A stretch of 64,000 nt of DNA from CAG-390 sp045543615 (GTDB taxonomy: Bacteria; Bacillota; Clostridia; Oscillospirales; CAG-272): assembly GCA_045543615.1 (NCBI GenBank), contig JAZPXL010000005.1:167183-231182 (forward strand). The letters are read 5' to 3'. The translations under genes and the position numbers were made by a program. The notes beneath the pieces are model-generated. The model saw only the letters and a list, made by a program, of their open reading frames with translations, was not told the DNA's origin and made no database searches. Shown piece by piece: positions 37,301 through 45,469 of the stretch. The first letter of the stretch is position 1; every line of letters starts with the position of its first letter.

Positions 37301-37948
37301 GGGCGAAACGCCGAGCTCCTTGAGAATGCTTCTTACGAGATAGGGAATGTCGATACAGAGACCACTTCCGCTTCCACCACCTACGCCTGCGATAATATGT
37401 ACCTCAAGTGTCTTGGATGCGAACTCGCCAAGGCCGGTGATAGCGTCCTTGATTCTTGTGCAGAGCTTCTGGAAGATGTCGGGATCCATCAGAGAGAGAC
37501 GTCCTGCCAGACGAACCTGACCTGCGCCTGCGCCCTCGAGAACGGGGTTGAAGGACTTGGACTTGGGAGGAAGAATTGTCTTAATAGATGCGGGAACGAG
37601 GTTCTCAGGAAGTGCCATAACTGCGCCAAGCTTCTCGTTAAAGAGATGGAATGTTTCCTTAGCGGAAAGAATACCGGTGCTCTGGTACTTGTTGATGTCG
37701 TCGTTGTCAGTGTCAATTGCGAGGAATCTGATGTCTGTGCTTGTGTCGCTGATCTTACCGATTCTTGCGCCCATCGCACTCTTAAGCTCGAATACTGTTC
37801 TCAGACCCATACCGCCAAGACCGATAACCAGAATTCTGGAATTGGGCTTCATTGCGGCACCGCTGTCCTTCTGAACAACACCGAAATCACTTAAGCGAAG
37901 CTCGTTGAGCTCTTTGAGGTCGGTTTCTTTCATTACATAGTATGCCAT
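34367..37948 (-). CDS. Large tubulin/FtsZ-like GTPase (Tubulin_2-like)
   Basis: 1193 residues, about three times FtsZ. The N-terminal domain has the GTPase-fold opening RILVIGLGGMGLRTVFELK (Gly loop about 43-48) and RFLAIDTDNDD. The tubulin signature-like loop is GVGGGSGSG at 188-196. The stretch GHIYLPNVYND followed by NGYAALKEIDYYMNI matches my memory of the Tubulin_2 family. The remaining roughly 850 residues are mainly helical and unassigned. It could polymerise on GTP and position the membrane components, as inferred from the superfamily. The start has GGAGAT ten bases upstream. It is the second gene of the cassette, 65 bases after the vWA gene. Confidence 0.85.
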   Translation of the reverse strand: MAYYVMKETDLKELNELRLSDFGVVQKDSGAAMKPNSRILVIGLGGMGLRTVFELKSAMGARIGKISDTSTDIRFLAIDTDNDDINKYQSTGILSAKETFHLFNEKLGAVMALPENLVPASIKTILPPKSKSFNPVLEGAGAGQVRLAGRLSLMDPDIFQKLCTRIKDAITGLGEFASKTLEVHIIAGVGGGSGSGLCIDIPYLVRSILKELGVSPVKTKLFGHIYLPNVYNDGGTASISNAYGNGYAALKEIDYYMNIESIGETYDAVYPNGSFSSGSKIFTNCTLIGGKLSESIVIANPKAAAIECCVENLINQVTSAVGKDKDGKPSSVADLFTSKGFLDNVATGLKNMIASHGEANFHPGGSYRYLCIGSSTLKFPNNAIIEKFVGEAYTRMLERMKRNADSITQKDVDDYAKGLLAPDDLIKPVIARLSAYIDELFGEQKWTKALIGNTFDLFKAIDSRIDKIVAEFDADGQTIAKAITSANNKADTIFRDPDKGPLFLALLLSSQSKSGGKVMGYYEMLTTYAASIDKRRREAQDNLDNDTARKNELSREIPKKLFLTQSQIENFQEVLRNIFINKLEVKICEKLAVGYYLPFDNIDGACYKMKKSLDDYYLYYVDIISRIGTIVADNARECSVEIDEDTEGKATLPNGSIFALKDDCFNPLKSGVRAVIKRNLDKFDETAVKNFAGALAATILDHRDDWMLDDSVGRTAGASKCAAAFRAFIKGYPAFETILNRTFSDYFDEAYGDKSEVEQKKIISQLVSHLKATSSPMFNVWPAFGWASIQTLCFEYMIIPNNMGDHWGTMFKDCLGIDGTMNRNIFESPDQSAIYNYTMYAGMPIWLHADLITYEEKYNQLIATTAGMHINEHPSFLPAYTEYPTLMPSQQWYRAKSGSLEYSNAREVEKLNEVRKIVDFCVENGIIHNTGSGYVVSVIANKPDEEALKKFLGKYCDERTGPDGIVPVGATLYNALLEAFGTKDIIIATIGNGLLQPVEIENVYELVRVQMKLFGTLRDEMNYLTAEGSVLSIITEINQSMIGGIKRAEFFRYMYCGFVGPDAKGVWSYRLAGQPYRITSNSEVAFGTSAYLKDYMELAAFIAFDALENIDLHRPKLSAQIRDLSIAFENDEVDKALLSENYATFMAKADKVLDELDLHERRGNRLTAQQEEIRAFYEQLKKVFNDINAMFGA

Positions 37949-38013
37949 TGTTTTTGTATCTCCTTACAAAAATTATTTATAAATTTTAGTGTTGTCACAC
38001 AAATGACCTGTTA

Positions 38014-40845
38014 TCAAATAAACGCGCTTGCGCTGCCAAAGCTGATGGTATATTCGCCAACAGTAATGGTCTTCTGTCCCTTGAGGAACTGAACTGTGAG
38101 CTTCTTGTTGTTCTTTGTATAAGCTACTGTAAAGCCGTTGCTTGCAACAAGACCTGTAAGTGTTATTCCCTTAGCGTCCTTTGCGATGAACTCATCAACA
38201 AGTGCGCCGGAGAAGCTACCGTCATCGTCACGCTCTGCAAGGCTGCCGTTTGAGAGAATTTCTGCAAGCGTCATAGTGGGCTTTGCACTTCTCTTTCCTG
38301 CAAGCTTTACTACCTTATATATAGCACCGTCAGAATTGTCACCTGAGTGAGTGATCTTGACGTTGAACTTGATGCGAATGTACTTGCGCTTGTTGATAAC
38401 GATAAGTGCAACGATTACAAGTACGATAAGAACAACGATGAGAACGATGATGAGAATCAATGTTCCAACAGCAGACTGTACGCTTACGTTCAGACTGTAC
38501 TCAGCAGATGCACCGTATGCATCCTCTGCCACGATCTTTACAGCACCCTCGGTAAAGTTTGTAACTGTGAGCTTTACTGTGTTGCCGTTTACTGTACCTA
38601 TAACATTTGTTGCATCATCAGCAACGACCTTGTATGTAAGAGCATCGCCATCGCTGTCTGCAAAGAGACCCTCAATGGAGAACTCGATCTCATACTGACC
38701 GTCGAAATTCTTAACGGCAACATCCTCAATGCCAACGCCGTCATTTACGGAAATTGTCGAGTTTGAAACTGTGATGTTCTTGTCGAGAGCATTTTCATAA
38801 GTGCTGACAAGCTCACCCTTAGAATTATATGCGCTGACTGTTACAGAATAACTGCCGGACTTGCCTGTTTTAAGAGAAGTCTTGAGCGCACCGTCTGCAA
38901 ATGCAGATGTGGGGATTTCCTTGGAGTCGATCTTCTCGCCACCGCAAACAAGATCAACAACATACTTGTAGCCTTCAAGGTAATCGGGAAGAGCGTTTAC
39001 CTTGTTTGTTGTGCCGGGCTCTGCATATTCAATCTTGACCTCAACGCTCTCGCCACTGATTGCACTATCAGCTCCTGCGCTGATTATTGTATCGTGAGCC
39101 TTGACCTCGATTGATGCATTTGAAACTGTTGCGTCATATGTGTTTGTGGAAGCAGTTACGCTTGCAGAGAATGTGTATGTGCCGATCTGCTCGGGGGTGA
39201 ATACTGCAACGCCCTCGCCGCTTGTGAAGTCAGCGGTAGGTATCTCAACTGTGGTTGCGTCGCCCGCCGCATTGGTCATAACGACCTTGCCCTTAAGACC
39301 TGTGAGGTATTCGGGAAGAGTTGTAACCGCCTTGTTTGTTACGGGATCTTTGAAGCTAAGCTTCATTGTGATGCTTCCACCAAGCGTTCCGTTGCCCTCA
39401 GCAAGTGTGAGTACGGGAACGAGAGCAAGAACCTCAACCTGAGAAGTCTTTTCGATTGTGAGAACTGCGTTCTTCTGAGCATCAAGTACCTTGCAGATAA
39501 CGGTTACATCGTATTTGCCGGGTGTGTTGAGAACAGTCTCATAGTCAAAGCCCGTCTTTGCGCCGTTGAGTGTTGCGCCACCAACATTGTTGGCTCCACC
39601 ACCTGCTGCGCTGATGAGAACCTCGCAGTTGGAGTTTGCGTAAACTCTTGTGTTTGTGATCGCTGTCTTTGTGTCCTCGTTGTAGAGGGCAGCAGAGAAC
39701 TTGTATGTATTGCCTGCAACTACCTTTTCGGGTGCGTTGGAGTCAACGATGAGGTTGTAGAGGTTGATCTGTCTTACTTCAACTCTACCGGGAGTGTTGC
39801 TCGTCATACCGATGACCCAATTGCCGTCTGTCGGATAGATGAGCTTGATGTTGATCATCTCATTGTTCGAGCTGCTCTCAACCTTACAGAGCTTCTGGTT
39901 GATCTCAACCTTACCAATTGTGGTATCAACATTTACAGCCACAAGACCCGAGGGAGTCTTAACTGTGTACTTTGTGATGGGAGTGTCTGCGAAGAGCGCA
40001 ACGCTCGCCTCACGGATCGCGTCACCGTAAATATCAACGGTGTGAGTTGTCTCAACGCCGGGAAGGATCTCGTATTCATCCTCAATTACCTCGCCGTCGC
40101 CCATAAACAAGCTATATATCTCAGCGAAGAGGTCACGAACCTCTGCTGCTGTCGAGCAAACTCTTGCCTCGCCGTTTGATGCCTTGGAGAGTGAGTTAAG
40201 GAATTCCTTGTCGATATTGCCTCCTCTGTAATCAAGACCTACGCAATAAACAGGCGTGCTTCTTGAACCGAGTTCCGTTGCGCTATCCTTTGCCTTCTGG
40301 ACGGAGGCGTTTGTTGCAGCCTCATCGATCTGGTAACCACTCCAAACCTCAGTTTTACCGTCGGTAAAGAGAACGACCGCGCTCTTATCGGCTGTGGATT
40401 TCTTGAGGATCTCATTAGCCTTCGCTACTGCCGAACCTGTGTCGGTAGCACCCGTCCAACAATCGTAACCGGGGAGGGTGTCTGTGTTCTGATAATCGTT
40501 TGCGATAGCGTCAAGTGCAGCCTCGTACTGAAGCATTCCGGCCTCTGTGCTGACGTTGACCTTCTCGATAGCTACTCCAACACTTCCGCCGAACACTACA
40601 ACTGTGATGTAGAGATCCGCATAAGTGGGATAGTAGTATGCAAATGCTCTTGCCGACTCAATCGACATACGGGCATTGTTGTTCGATGCATCCGGTGGGT
40701 CGGACTGGTCCATAGATCCGCTTGTATCAATAATCAATACAGCCTCATAGACCTTTTTCTCTTCTGCAGCCGCACCGACAGCGCACAGTGACAGAAGCAT
40801 CACCAATGCCAGAAATGCGGCGAGGGCTCTTGTGGCTTTTTTCAT
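38014..40845 (-). CDS. Secreted, membrane-anchored vWA-domain protein
   Basis: 943 residues. Signal peptide 1-27 (cleavage near AAAEE). The vWA domain (about 32-250) has a complete-looking MIDAS start, DTSGSMDQSDP with D40, S42, S44, and DCWTGATDTG carrying the middle Thr. Several Ig-like/beta-sandwich modules follow (about 260-790), including cadherin- or Big-like repeats. One membrane helix at about 793-817 precedes a cytosolic, basic then beta-rich domain of about 125 residues. The topology suggests an outside metal-dependent binding head wired to an inside domain. It is the first gene of the cassette, with AAGGAAGG before the ATG and its own promoter. Confidence 0.85.
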   Translation of the reverse strand: MKKATRALAAFLALVMLLSLCAVGAAAEEKKVYEAVLIIDTSGSMDQSDPPDASNNNARMSIESARAFAYYYPTYADLYITVVVFGGSVGVAIEKVNVSTEAGMLQYEAALDAIANDYQNTDTLPGYDCWTGATDTGSAVAKANEILKKSTADKSAVVLFTDGKTEVWSGYQIDEAATNASVQKAKDSATELGSRSTPVYCVGLDYRGGNIDKEFLNSLSKASNGEARVCSTAAEVRDLFAEIYSLFMGDGEVIEDEYEILPGVETTHTVDIYGDAIREASVALFADTPITKYTVKTPSGLVAVNVDTTIGKVEINQKLCKVESSSNNEMINIKLIYPTDGNWVIGMTSNTPGRVEVRQINLYNLIVDSNAPEKVVAGNTYKFSAALYNEDTKTAITNTRVYANSNCEVLISAAGGGANNVGGATLNGAKTGFDYETVLNTPGKYDVTVICKVLDAQKNAVLTIEKTSQVEVLALVPVLTLAEGNGTLGGSITMKLSFKDPVTNKAVTTLPEYLTGLKGKVVMTNAAGDATTVEIPTADFTSGEGVAVFTPEQIGTYTFSASVTASTNTYDATVSNASIEVKAHDTIISAGADSAISGESVEVKIEYAEPGTTNKVNALPDYLEGYKYVVDLVCGGEKIDSKEIPTSAFADGALKTSLKTGKSGSYSVTVSAYNSKGELVSTYENALDKNITVSNSTISVNDGVGIEDVAVKNFDGQYEIEFSIEGLFADSDGDALTYKVVADDATNVIGTVNGNTVKLTVTNFTEGAVKIVAEDAYGASAEYSLNVSVQSAVGTLILIIVLIVVLIVLVIVALIVINKRKYIRIKFNVKITHSGDNSDGAIYKVVKLAGKRSAKPTMTLAEILSNGSLAERDDDGSFSGALVDEFIAKDAKGITLTGLVASNGFTVAYTKNNKKLTVQFLKGQKTITVGEYTISFGSASAFI

Positions 40846-40930
40846 AAATCAAAACCTTCCTTGTGTGTTGATGTTTATGTAAAAATAGCTTTTGTACATA
40901 AAAAAGTTATTTTTGCATAGTTATAGAGAT

Positions 40931-40960
40931 ATTATAGCATAGGAAATAATTATTTGTCAA
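40931..40960 (-). promoter_or_regulatory. Sigma-A promoter of the tubulin/vWA/GTPase operon
   Basis: Minus strand TTGACA (40955-40960), 18-bp spacer, TATAAT (40931-40936). It predicts a 5' leader of about 80 bases before the vWA start. No obvious operator is seen, so expression may be constitutive. Confidence 0.8.
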
Positions 40961-41210
40961 TATTAATTCTTAATTAACCGTCATTTTTCGTTAATTATTT
41001 GTACTTTTTTCGATAAAATAATCTCATTTTTCCGTTTTTTTCAAGCCAAATCCGAGAGGAACATTTTGGTGACCAAAAAGTAAATATTTTGTGAACTTTA
41101 CCCAAAATCAGTATTTTATACAGTTTTATACATATTTTTTGACTTTTTCATTTCTGAAATTTCCTTTGTTTTGTAATTTTCCGATTTTTTCAATCATTTC
41201 ACAAAATGAC

Positions 41211-41256
41211 AAAAAACAACACCAAAATGGAGACTTTTTGATCCTTTTTGGTGTTG
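41211..41256 (-). terminator. Terminator of the two-component/HAD operon
   Basis: CAACACCAAAA (41217-41227) pairs with TTTTGGTGTTG (41246-41256); the minus-strand tail is TTTTTT. Confidence 0.7.
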
Positions 41257-41306
41257 CAAATTAAGTTAAAATCCGTCTTTATCGTCGCTTGCGTTTTCGT
41301 GCATTC

Positions 41307-42098
41307 TCACCTTGGAACAAGGTCGCCCACGCCGTTTACGATGTACTTCGGTCTGTATGGGAAGTTCGGGATATCATCAATCGCTGTCACGCCGCTGAGT
41401 ACCAGAACCGTGTCAGTTTTTGCCTCAATACCTGAAATAATATCGGTGTCCATTCTATCTCCAATGAAAACTATCTCCGAGCGATGCAAGCCCAGACGCT
41501 CAAGAGCGTGGAAGAGCATCAAGGGATTTGGCTTACCAACGAAATACGCCTTCTTGCCCGTTGCGATCTCTATGGGAGCGATAAGCGAGCCCGTCGCAGG
41601 CATAATGCCTCTGTCGGTCACGCCCACGGTGTCGGGATTTGTGCCTATGAGCTTTGCGCCTGCGTTAACGAGCGCAATAGCCTTCTCCACCTTTTCAAAG
41701 CAATATGTTCTCGTTTCGCTGACAACTACATAATCAGGGTTGACATCATTCATATATATTCCCCTGTCATACATTGCCTTTGCAAGAGAAGCCTCACCAA
41801 TAACATAAGCCGTACAACCGGGAGCTTGGCTATCAAGGAATGACGCAGTTGCCATCGCACTTGTATAGAAATGGTCGGGAGAGACCACAACTCCCATTCT
41901 TTCAAGCTTCATACTCAGCTCGTGAGGAGTTTTCTCAGGGCTGTTTGTCAGAAATATAAACTTCTTGTCATTTTCAATAAGCCAATTGACAAACTCACAA
42001 ACGCCCGGCAAAATGGTATTTCCGTGGTAAATAACACCGTCCATATCGCAAATATAGCCCGATTTGTTAAAAATAGCTTCAAGATTCTTATTCATCAT
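41307..42098 (-). CDS. HAD-IIA phosphatase, NagD/AraL-like
   Basis: 263 residues. HAD motifs are YICDMDGVIYHG (nucleophile and acid Asp), FLTNSPEKTP, a motif III Lys in FVGKPNPLMLFHAL and VFIGDRMDTDIISG. The C2-type cap between motifs II and III places it with NagD/4-nitrophenylphosphatase-like enzymes, which act on sugar or nucleotide phosphates. It follows the histidine kinase gene by eight bases and is likely co-transcribed, though a functional link to signalling is not evident. Confidence 0.9.
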   Translation of the reverse strand: MMNKNLEAIFNKSGYICDMDGVIYHGNTILPGVCEFVNWLIENDKKFIFLTNSPEKTPHELSMKLERMGVVVSPDHFYTSAMATASFLDSQAPGCTAYVIGEASLAKAMYDRGIYMNDVNPDYVVVSETRTYCFEKVEKAIALVNAGAKLIGTNPDTVGVTDRGIMPATGSLIAPIEIATGKKAYFVGKPNPLMLFHALERLGLHRSEIVFIGDRMDTDIISGIEAKTDTVLVLSGVTAIDDIPNFPYRPKYIVNGVGDLVPR

Positions 42099-42106
42099 AA
42101 TTCACC

Positions 42107-43177
42107 TCATTTATTTTTTCTTTCAAGTGGCAGACATACCTCAAATGTAACGATACCACCCTCGCAATCAAGCGTAACATCACCCTCGTGAAGCTCAACA
42201 ATTTTCTTTACTACCGAAAGTCCGATACCGTTTCCTTCTCCTGCGTGCGATTCATCAGCCTGATAGAATTTGTTGAACACCTTTGCTCGACTCTCAGGTG
42301 CAATATCACCCTCGTTACTCACCCTGACCGCGACAAGCTTTCCGTGAGTTTCAATCGAAATTTTTACAACCCCACCGACAGGTGAGAATTTCACTGCATT
42401 GTCGATAAGATTTATCCAAACCTGCTTGAGCATCTCTTCATTAGCCCAAACGCTGTACTCATCAAAATCAAGGTCAAGCACGATTTCCTTCCGTGTCCAC
42501 TTGTCCTCAAGCAAGAGCACCGACGAGCGCAGCTGCTCCGAGAGATTGAACTTTGCAACATCCGTAAGTATGCTTTGATTTTCTACTCTTGTAAGGTTGA
42601 GCATATTAGTTGCCATATAAGAAAGCCTTAGCGACTCCTCTTCAATTATGCTGATATACTCTTGCCTCTGCTCTTCTGTCAAGTCACCTCGCTTCAACAG
42701 CTTTGCAAATCCTGCGATAGAAACAATTGGTGTCTTAAACTCGTGCGAGAAATTATTTATGAAGTCATTACGAAGTCGCTCCGTCTGCTCAAGCTCCTGC
42801 GCCATTTTGTCAAAGCTCGTCTTGATCCCCTTGATGTAAGGATGGGAATTGAGTGGCTCTCCTACATCAAGTCTGGTCTTGTAATCCCCCGATGCAAGTC
42901 TGTTGAGCTGATCGATTACCCTGCTTACAGCCTTTATCGGAAATTTCATCGTAAGTGCGGCAACGCCCGAACCTATGACGATACTGATACCGAGAACGAA
43001 GAAAAACATCGGAATTATCTCGGGGAAGATCTCAACTCCGAAATAAAACAGGACATACAAAACTGCAACCGAAAGTATAACGGCAGCAAGAAGAACGGCG
43101 AATACTATCGCTGAGATATAAAGCGAAATCGAAAGCCGTGTTCGCATCTCCTTTATTTCGACAGACCGTTTTTTCAC
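42107..43177 (-). CDS. Sensor histidine kinase
   Basis: 356 residues. Two membrane helices (about 17-45 and 53-76) are separated by a very short outside loop, so the stimulus is probably sensed in the membrane. A HAMP linker, a HisKA domain with H145 in NNFSHEFKTPI and an HATPase_c domain follow, with N-box WINLIDNAVKFSP, G1 box and GEGNGIGLSVVKK. The GTG start overlaps the response regulator stop (GTGA), so the pair is coupled. It resembles intramembrane-sensing kinases that answer envelope stress, by topology only. Confidence 0.93.
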   Translation of the reverse strand: MKKRSVEIKEMRTRLSISLYISAIVFAVLLAAVILSVAVLYVLFYFGVEIFPEIIPMFFFVLGISIVIGSGVAALTMKFPIKAVSRVIDQLNRLASGDYKTRLDVGEPLNSHPYIKGIKTSFDKMAQELEQTERLRNDFINNFSHEFKTPIVSIAGFAKLLKRGDLTEEQRQEYISIIEEESLRLSYMATNMLNLTRVENQSILTDVAKFNLSEQLRSSVLLLEDKWTRKEIVLDLDFDEYSVWANEEMLKQVWINLIDNAVKFSPVGGVVKISIETHGKLVAVRVSNEGDIAPESRAKVFNKFYQADESHAGEGNGIGLSVVKKIVELHEGDVTLDCEGGIVTFEVCLPLERKNK

Positions 43178-43848
43178 TGACGTCTCACCGCCTTATATCC
43201 AAGTCCTCTTACCGACTCAATTCGAAATTCATCCCAACCGTCAAATCTCTTGCGCAATCTTCCGATATGTACCGTTACAGTCTCCCAACAGGTGTCGCTG
43301 TCGCTTCCCCATATCTCGTCCATAAGCTGTATTCTGGTAAATATCTTACCGGGGTAGGATAAAAGCTTATATAAAAGCAAAAACTCCTTCTGAGGCAAGG
43401 TCTGCACCTCGTCACCTCGGCTTACGGTGAAAGAATCATAGTCAAGCACAACCTCTCCCACCGTGATTTTGCGTTCACTTACAATCTTTGCTCGGCGAAG
43501 AAGGGCCTTTATGCGCAAAAGGAATTCCACCTCGTCGATTGGCTTTGTCATATAATCGTCCGTTCCGACAATAAATCCCTGACGTCTGTCCTCAGGAAGA
43601 TGCTTTGCCGACACCATCAATATCGGCAGATTGTTGTCCGATTCACGCAAGATCCGTGTGAATTCGTACCCATCCATCTTTGGCATCATAATGTCAAGCA
43701 CAACAAGATCTATCTGCTCCTGTTGCATAACGGAGAGTGCTCTCTCACCGTTCTCTGCCGTATAGCAATTATATTTTTCGTTCTCAAGAACTGCTTTCAG
43801 AAGCAATCTTGTGTTTTTGTCGTCATCCACAACAAGAATATTGAACAT
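43174..43848 (-). CDS. OmpR/PhoB-family response regulator
   Basis: 224 residues. The receiver domain has the acidic pocket VVDDDKNT, phospho-acceptor Asp52 in LVVLDIMMPKMDG, the switch residue in LMVSAKH and Lys in DYMTKPID. The C-terminal winged helix ends VTVHIGRLRKRF...VRGLGYKAV. It is the first gene of the regulator-kinase-HAD operon and divergent from the glycosyltransferase gene; a palindrome lies between them. Confidence 0.95.
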   Translation of the reverse strand: MFNILVVDDDKNTRLLLKAVLENEKYNCYTAENGERALSVMQQEQIDLVVLDIMMPKMDGYEFTRILRESDNNLPILMVSAKHLPEDRRQGFIVGTDDYMTKPIDEVEFLLRIKALLRRAKIVSERKITVGEVVLDYDSFTVSRGDEVQTLPQKEFLLLYKLLSYPGKIFTRIQLMDEIWGSDSDTCWETVTVHIGRLRKRFDGWDEFRIESVRGLGYKAVRRQ

Positions 43849-43896
43849 CTTTTTCCTTTCGCAGAATGAAATCCATTCTAAATTATTGTTGACTAT

Positions 43897-43917
43897 CCCT
43901 TAAGATTCATTTAAGGG
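43897..43917. promoter_or_regulatory. Candidate operator, CCCTTAA-N7-TTAAGGG
   Basis: A perfect 7-bp inverted repeat with seven-base spacer between the divergent response regulator and glycosyltransferase genes. It ends two bases before the -35 of the plus-strand promoter, a good position for activation or repression. Confidence 0.5.
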
Positions 43918-43919
43918 TA

Positions 43920-43948
43920 TTGAATTTTTTTGCTTACTATGGTATAAT
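43920..43948 (+). promoter_or_regulatory. Promoter of the GT4 glycosyltransferase gene
   Basis: TTGAAT (43920-43925), 17-bp spacer, TATAAT (43943-43948), with a leader of about 115 bases. Confidence 0.65.
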
Positions 43949-44070
43949 TTTATACGCAAAAGCTCAATAAGTCAAGAGAATCTGCAAAACTTTATCTTCT
44001 TTGTTAGATTTATTCGTTTATTTTTTATATTTGTTTTCATCCAAAGACGCAAACAAAAGAGGTTGCAATT

Positions 44071-45345
44071 ATGCCAAACGATACCATTTGCTTATTAAAC
44101 GATTCGTTTCCTCCGCTAATAGACGGAGTTGCCAATACTGTTATGAACTACGCCGAGGTGCTCTCAAACACCGACAGCGTGCCCGTTGTTATCACTCCAT
44201 CCCACCCCGACGCTGATGACTCCCGCTTCCCATACCGTATAGTCAGATACCCCGGTATCAATCTCTATTGGCGAGAGGGTTATGTAGCAGGAATTCCTTT
44301 TTCTCCCGAGGTGGCAGGAAAGGTTAGAGAAAGCAACGTTTCCATTCTCCATAGCCACTGCCCTTTTATGTCCACCATATTAGCAAGGGAGATCCGTCCA
44401 CTTGCTGATGCCCCCATAGTCTTTACTTATCACACAAAATTTGATATTGACATACGAAACGAAATCAAAAACAAACAGCTTCAAAATGCTCTCATCTCCC
44501 TTATAGTAGAAAATATCTCTGCTTGTGACGAGGTGTGGGCAGTAAGTCAGGGAGCCGGTGAGAATCTTCGCTCACTTGGATATGAGGGCGACTACGTTGT
44601 TATGTCAAACGGAGTCGATCTCCCACACGAAACAGTCTCTCCCGATGAGATTGCAAGTGCTACAAAGGGCTACGATCTGCCCGATGGAGTTCCCGTGTTC
44701 CTATATGTCGGACGAATGATGTGGTACAAGGGTATTCGCATCATAATTGATGCGCTCGACCGTCTCGCAAGAGAGGGACGTGACTTCAGAATGGTTTTCA
44801 TCGGACTAGGTGACGAGGCTGAAGAGATCATAGAATACGCTATGCAAAGCTCACTTGAGAACAAATGCATATTCGCAGGAGCTATCAGAGACAGACGAGT
44901 GCTGCGTGCCTGGTATTGTCGAAGTGACCTCTTTCTCTTCCCCTCCACCTATGACACAAACGGACTTGTTGTTCGTGAGGCAGCAGCCTGCAACCTTGCA
45001 TCGATACTGATTGATGGAAGCTGTGCCGCTGAGGGTGTAACTGATGGCAGAAACGGATTCCTAATCTCCGAAAACGCCGATAGCCTTTGCAGAAAGCTTT
45101 GCGAGCTTTCGGACGATCTTGAGCTTTGCCACCGTGTCGGAAAGGGAGCCGGTGATGAGCTTTACATCTCCTGGGAGGACTCGGTTACCATCGCGCGCAA
45201 GAGGTACGAAAGAGTTATTGAACGGTATGCATCCGGCGAGATACCAAAGCGCACTCGTCCTGCCGACACAATTATGAAGATTAACGGCTCAATTATGGAC
45301 GCTATGTCCAAGATTATCTGTCACTTCAAGAAGTATCCATTTTGA
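44071..45345 (+). CDS. GT4-family glycosyltransferase (glycolipid-synthase-like)
   Basis: 424 residues, a GT-B fold. N-terminal acceptor domain opens ICLLNDSFPPLIDGVANTVMNYAE and contains LHSHCPFMS. The C-terminal nucleotide-sugar domain has FLYVGRMMWYKGI and the EX7E-type FPSTYDTNGLVVREAAAC. The opening and the HSHCPFMST/TYHTKFD pattern recall diacylglycerol glucosyltransferases and alpha-mannosyltransferases acting on lipid acceptors, so a membrane glycolipid role is plausible. Weak AGAGG site before the ATG. Confidence 0.88.
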   Translation: MPNDTICLLNDSFPPLIDGVANTVMNYAEVLSNTDSVPVVITPSHPDADDSRFPYRIVRYPGINLYWREGYVAGIPFSPEVAGKVRESNVSILHSHCPFMSTILAREIRPLADAPIVFTYHTKFDIDIRNEIKNKQLQNALISLIVENISACDEVWAVSQGAGENLRSLGYEGDYVVMSNGVDLPHETVSPDEIASATKGYDLPDGVPVFLYVGRMMWYKGIRIIIDALDRLAREGRDFRMVFIGLGDEAEEIIEYAMQSSLENKCIFAGAIRDRRVLRAWYCRSDLFLFPSTYDTNGLVVREAAACNLASILIDGSCAAEGVTDGRNGFLISENADSLCRKLCELSDDLELCHRVGKGAGDELYISWEDSVTIARKRYERVIERYASGEIPKRTRPADTIMKINGSIMDAMSKIICHFKKYPF

Positions 45346-45413
45346 CCACGCAAGCTTCAACGCAAACAGGCGCATATACTATCTATTGCAAGCAAGAAAT
45401 CAACAAGACAACA

Positions 45414-45458
45414 AAAAACCTCTCCTGTCGGCACAAAAGCGTCAGGGAGGTTGTTTGT
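45414..45458 (+). terminator. Probable terminator after the glycosyltransferase gene
   Basis: AACCTCTCCTG pairs imperfectly with CAGGGAGGTT across a 15-base loop, followed by GTTTGT. The T-run is short. Confidence 0.45.
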
Positions 45459-45469
45459 CGGAGGAAAAT

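Larger units (their letters stand above)
40846..41306. other. Long AT-rich intergenic region
   Basis: 461 bases without a gene. It holds the cassette promoter (40931-40960) and the terminator of the upstream HAD operon (41211-41256). Between them lies very T-rich sequence with no ORF or repeat I can support. The length separates the cassette transcriptionally from the two-component operon. Confidence 0.7.

Noticed and set aside
34367..37948. Housekeeping FtsZ
   Set aside because: It is about three times too long, lacks the GGGTGTG loop and sits with vWA and GTPase genes rather than a division cluster.
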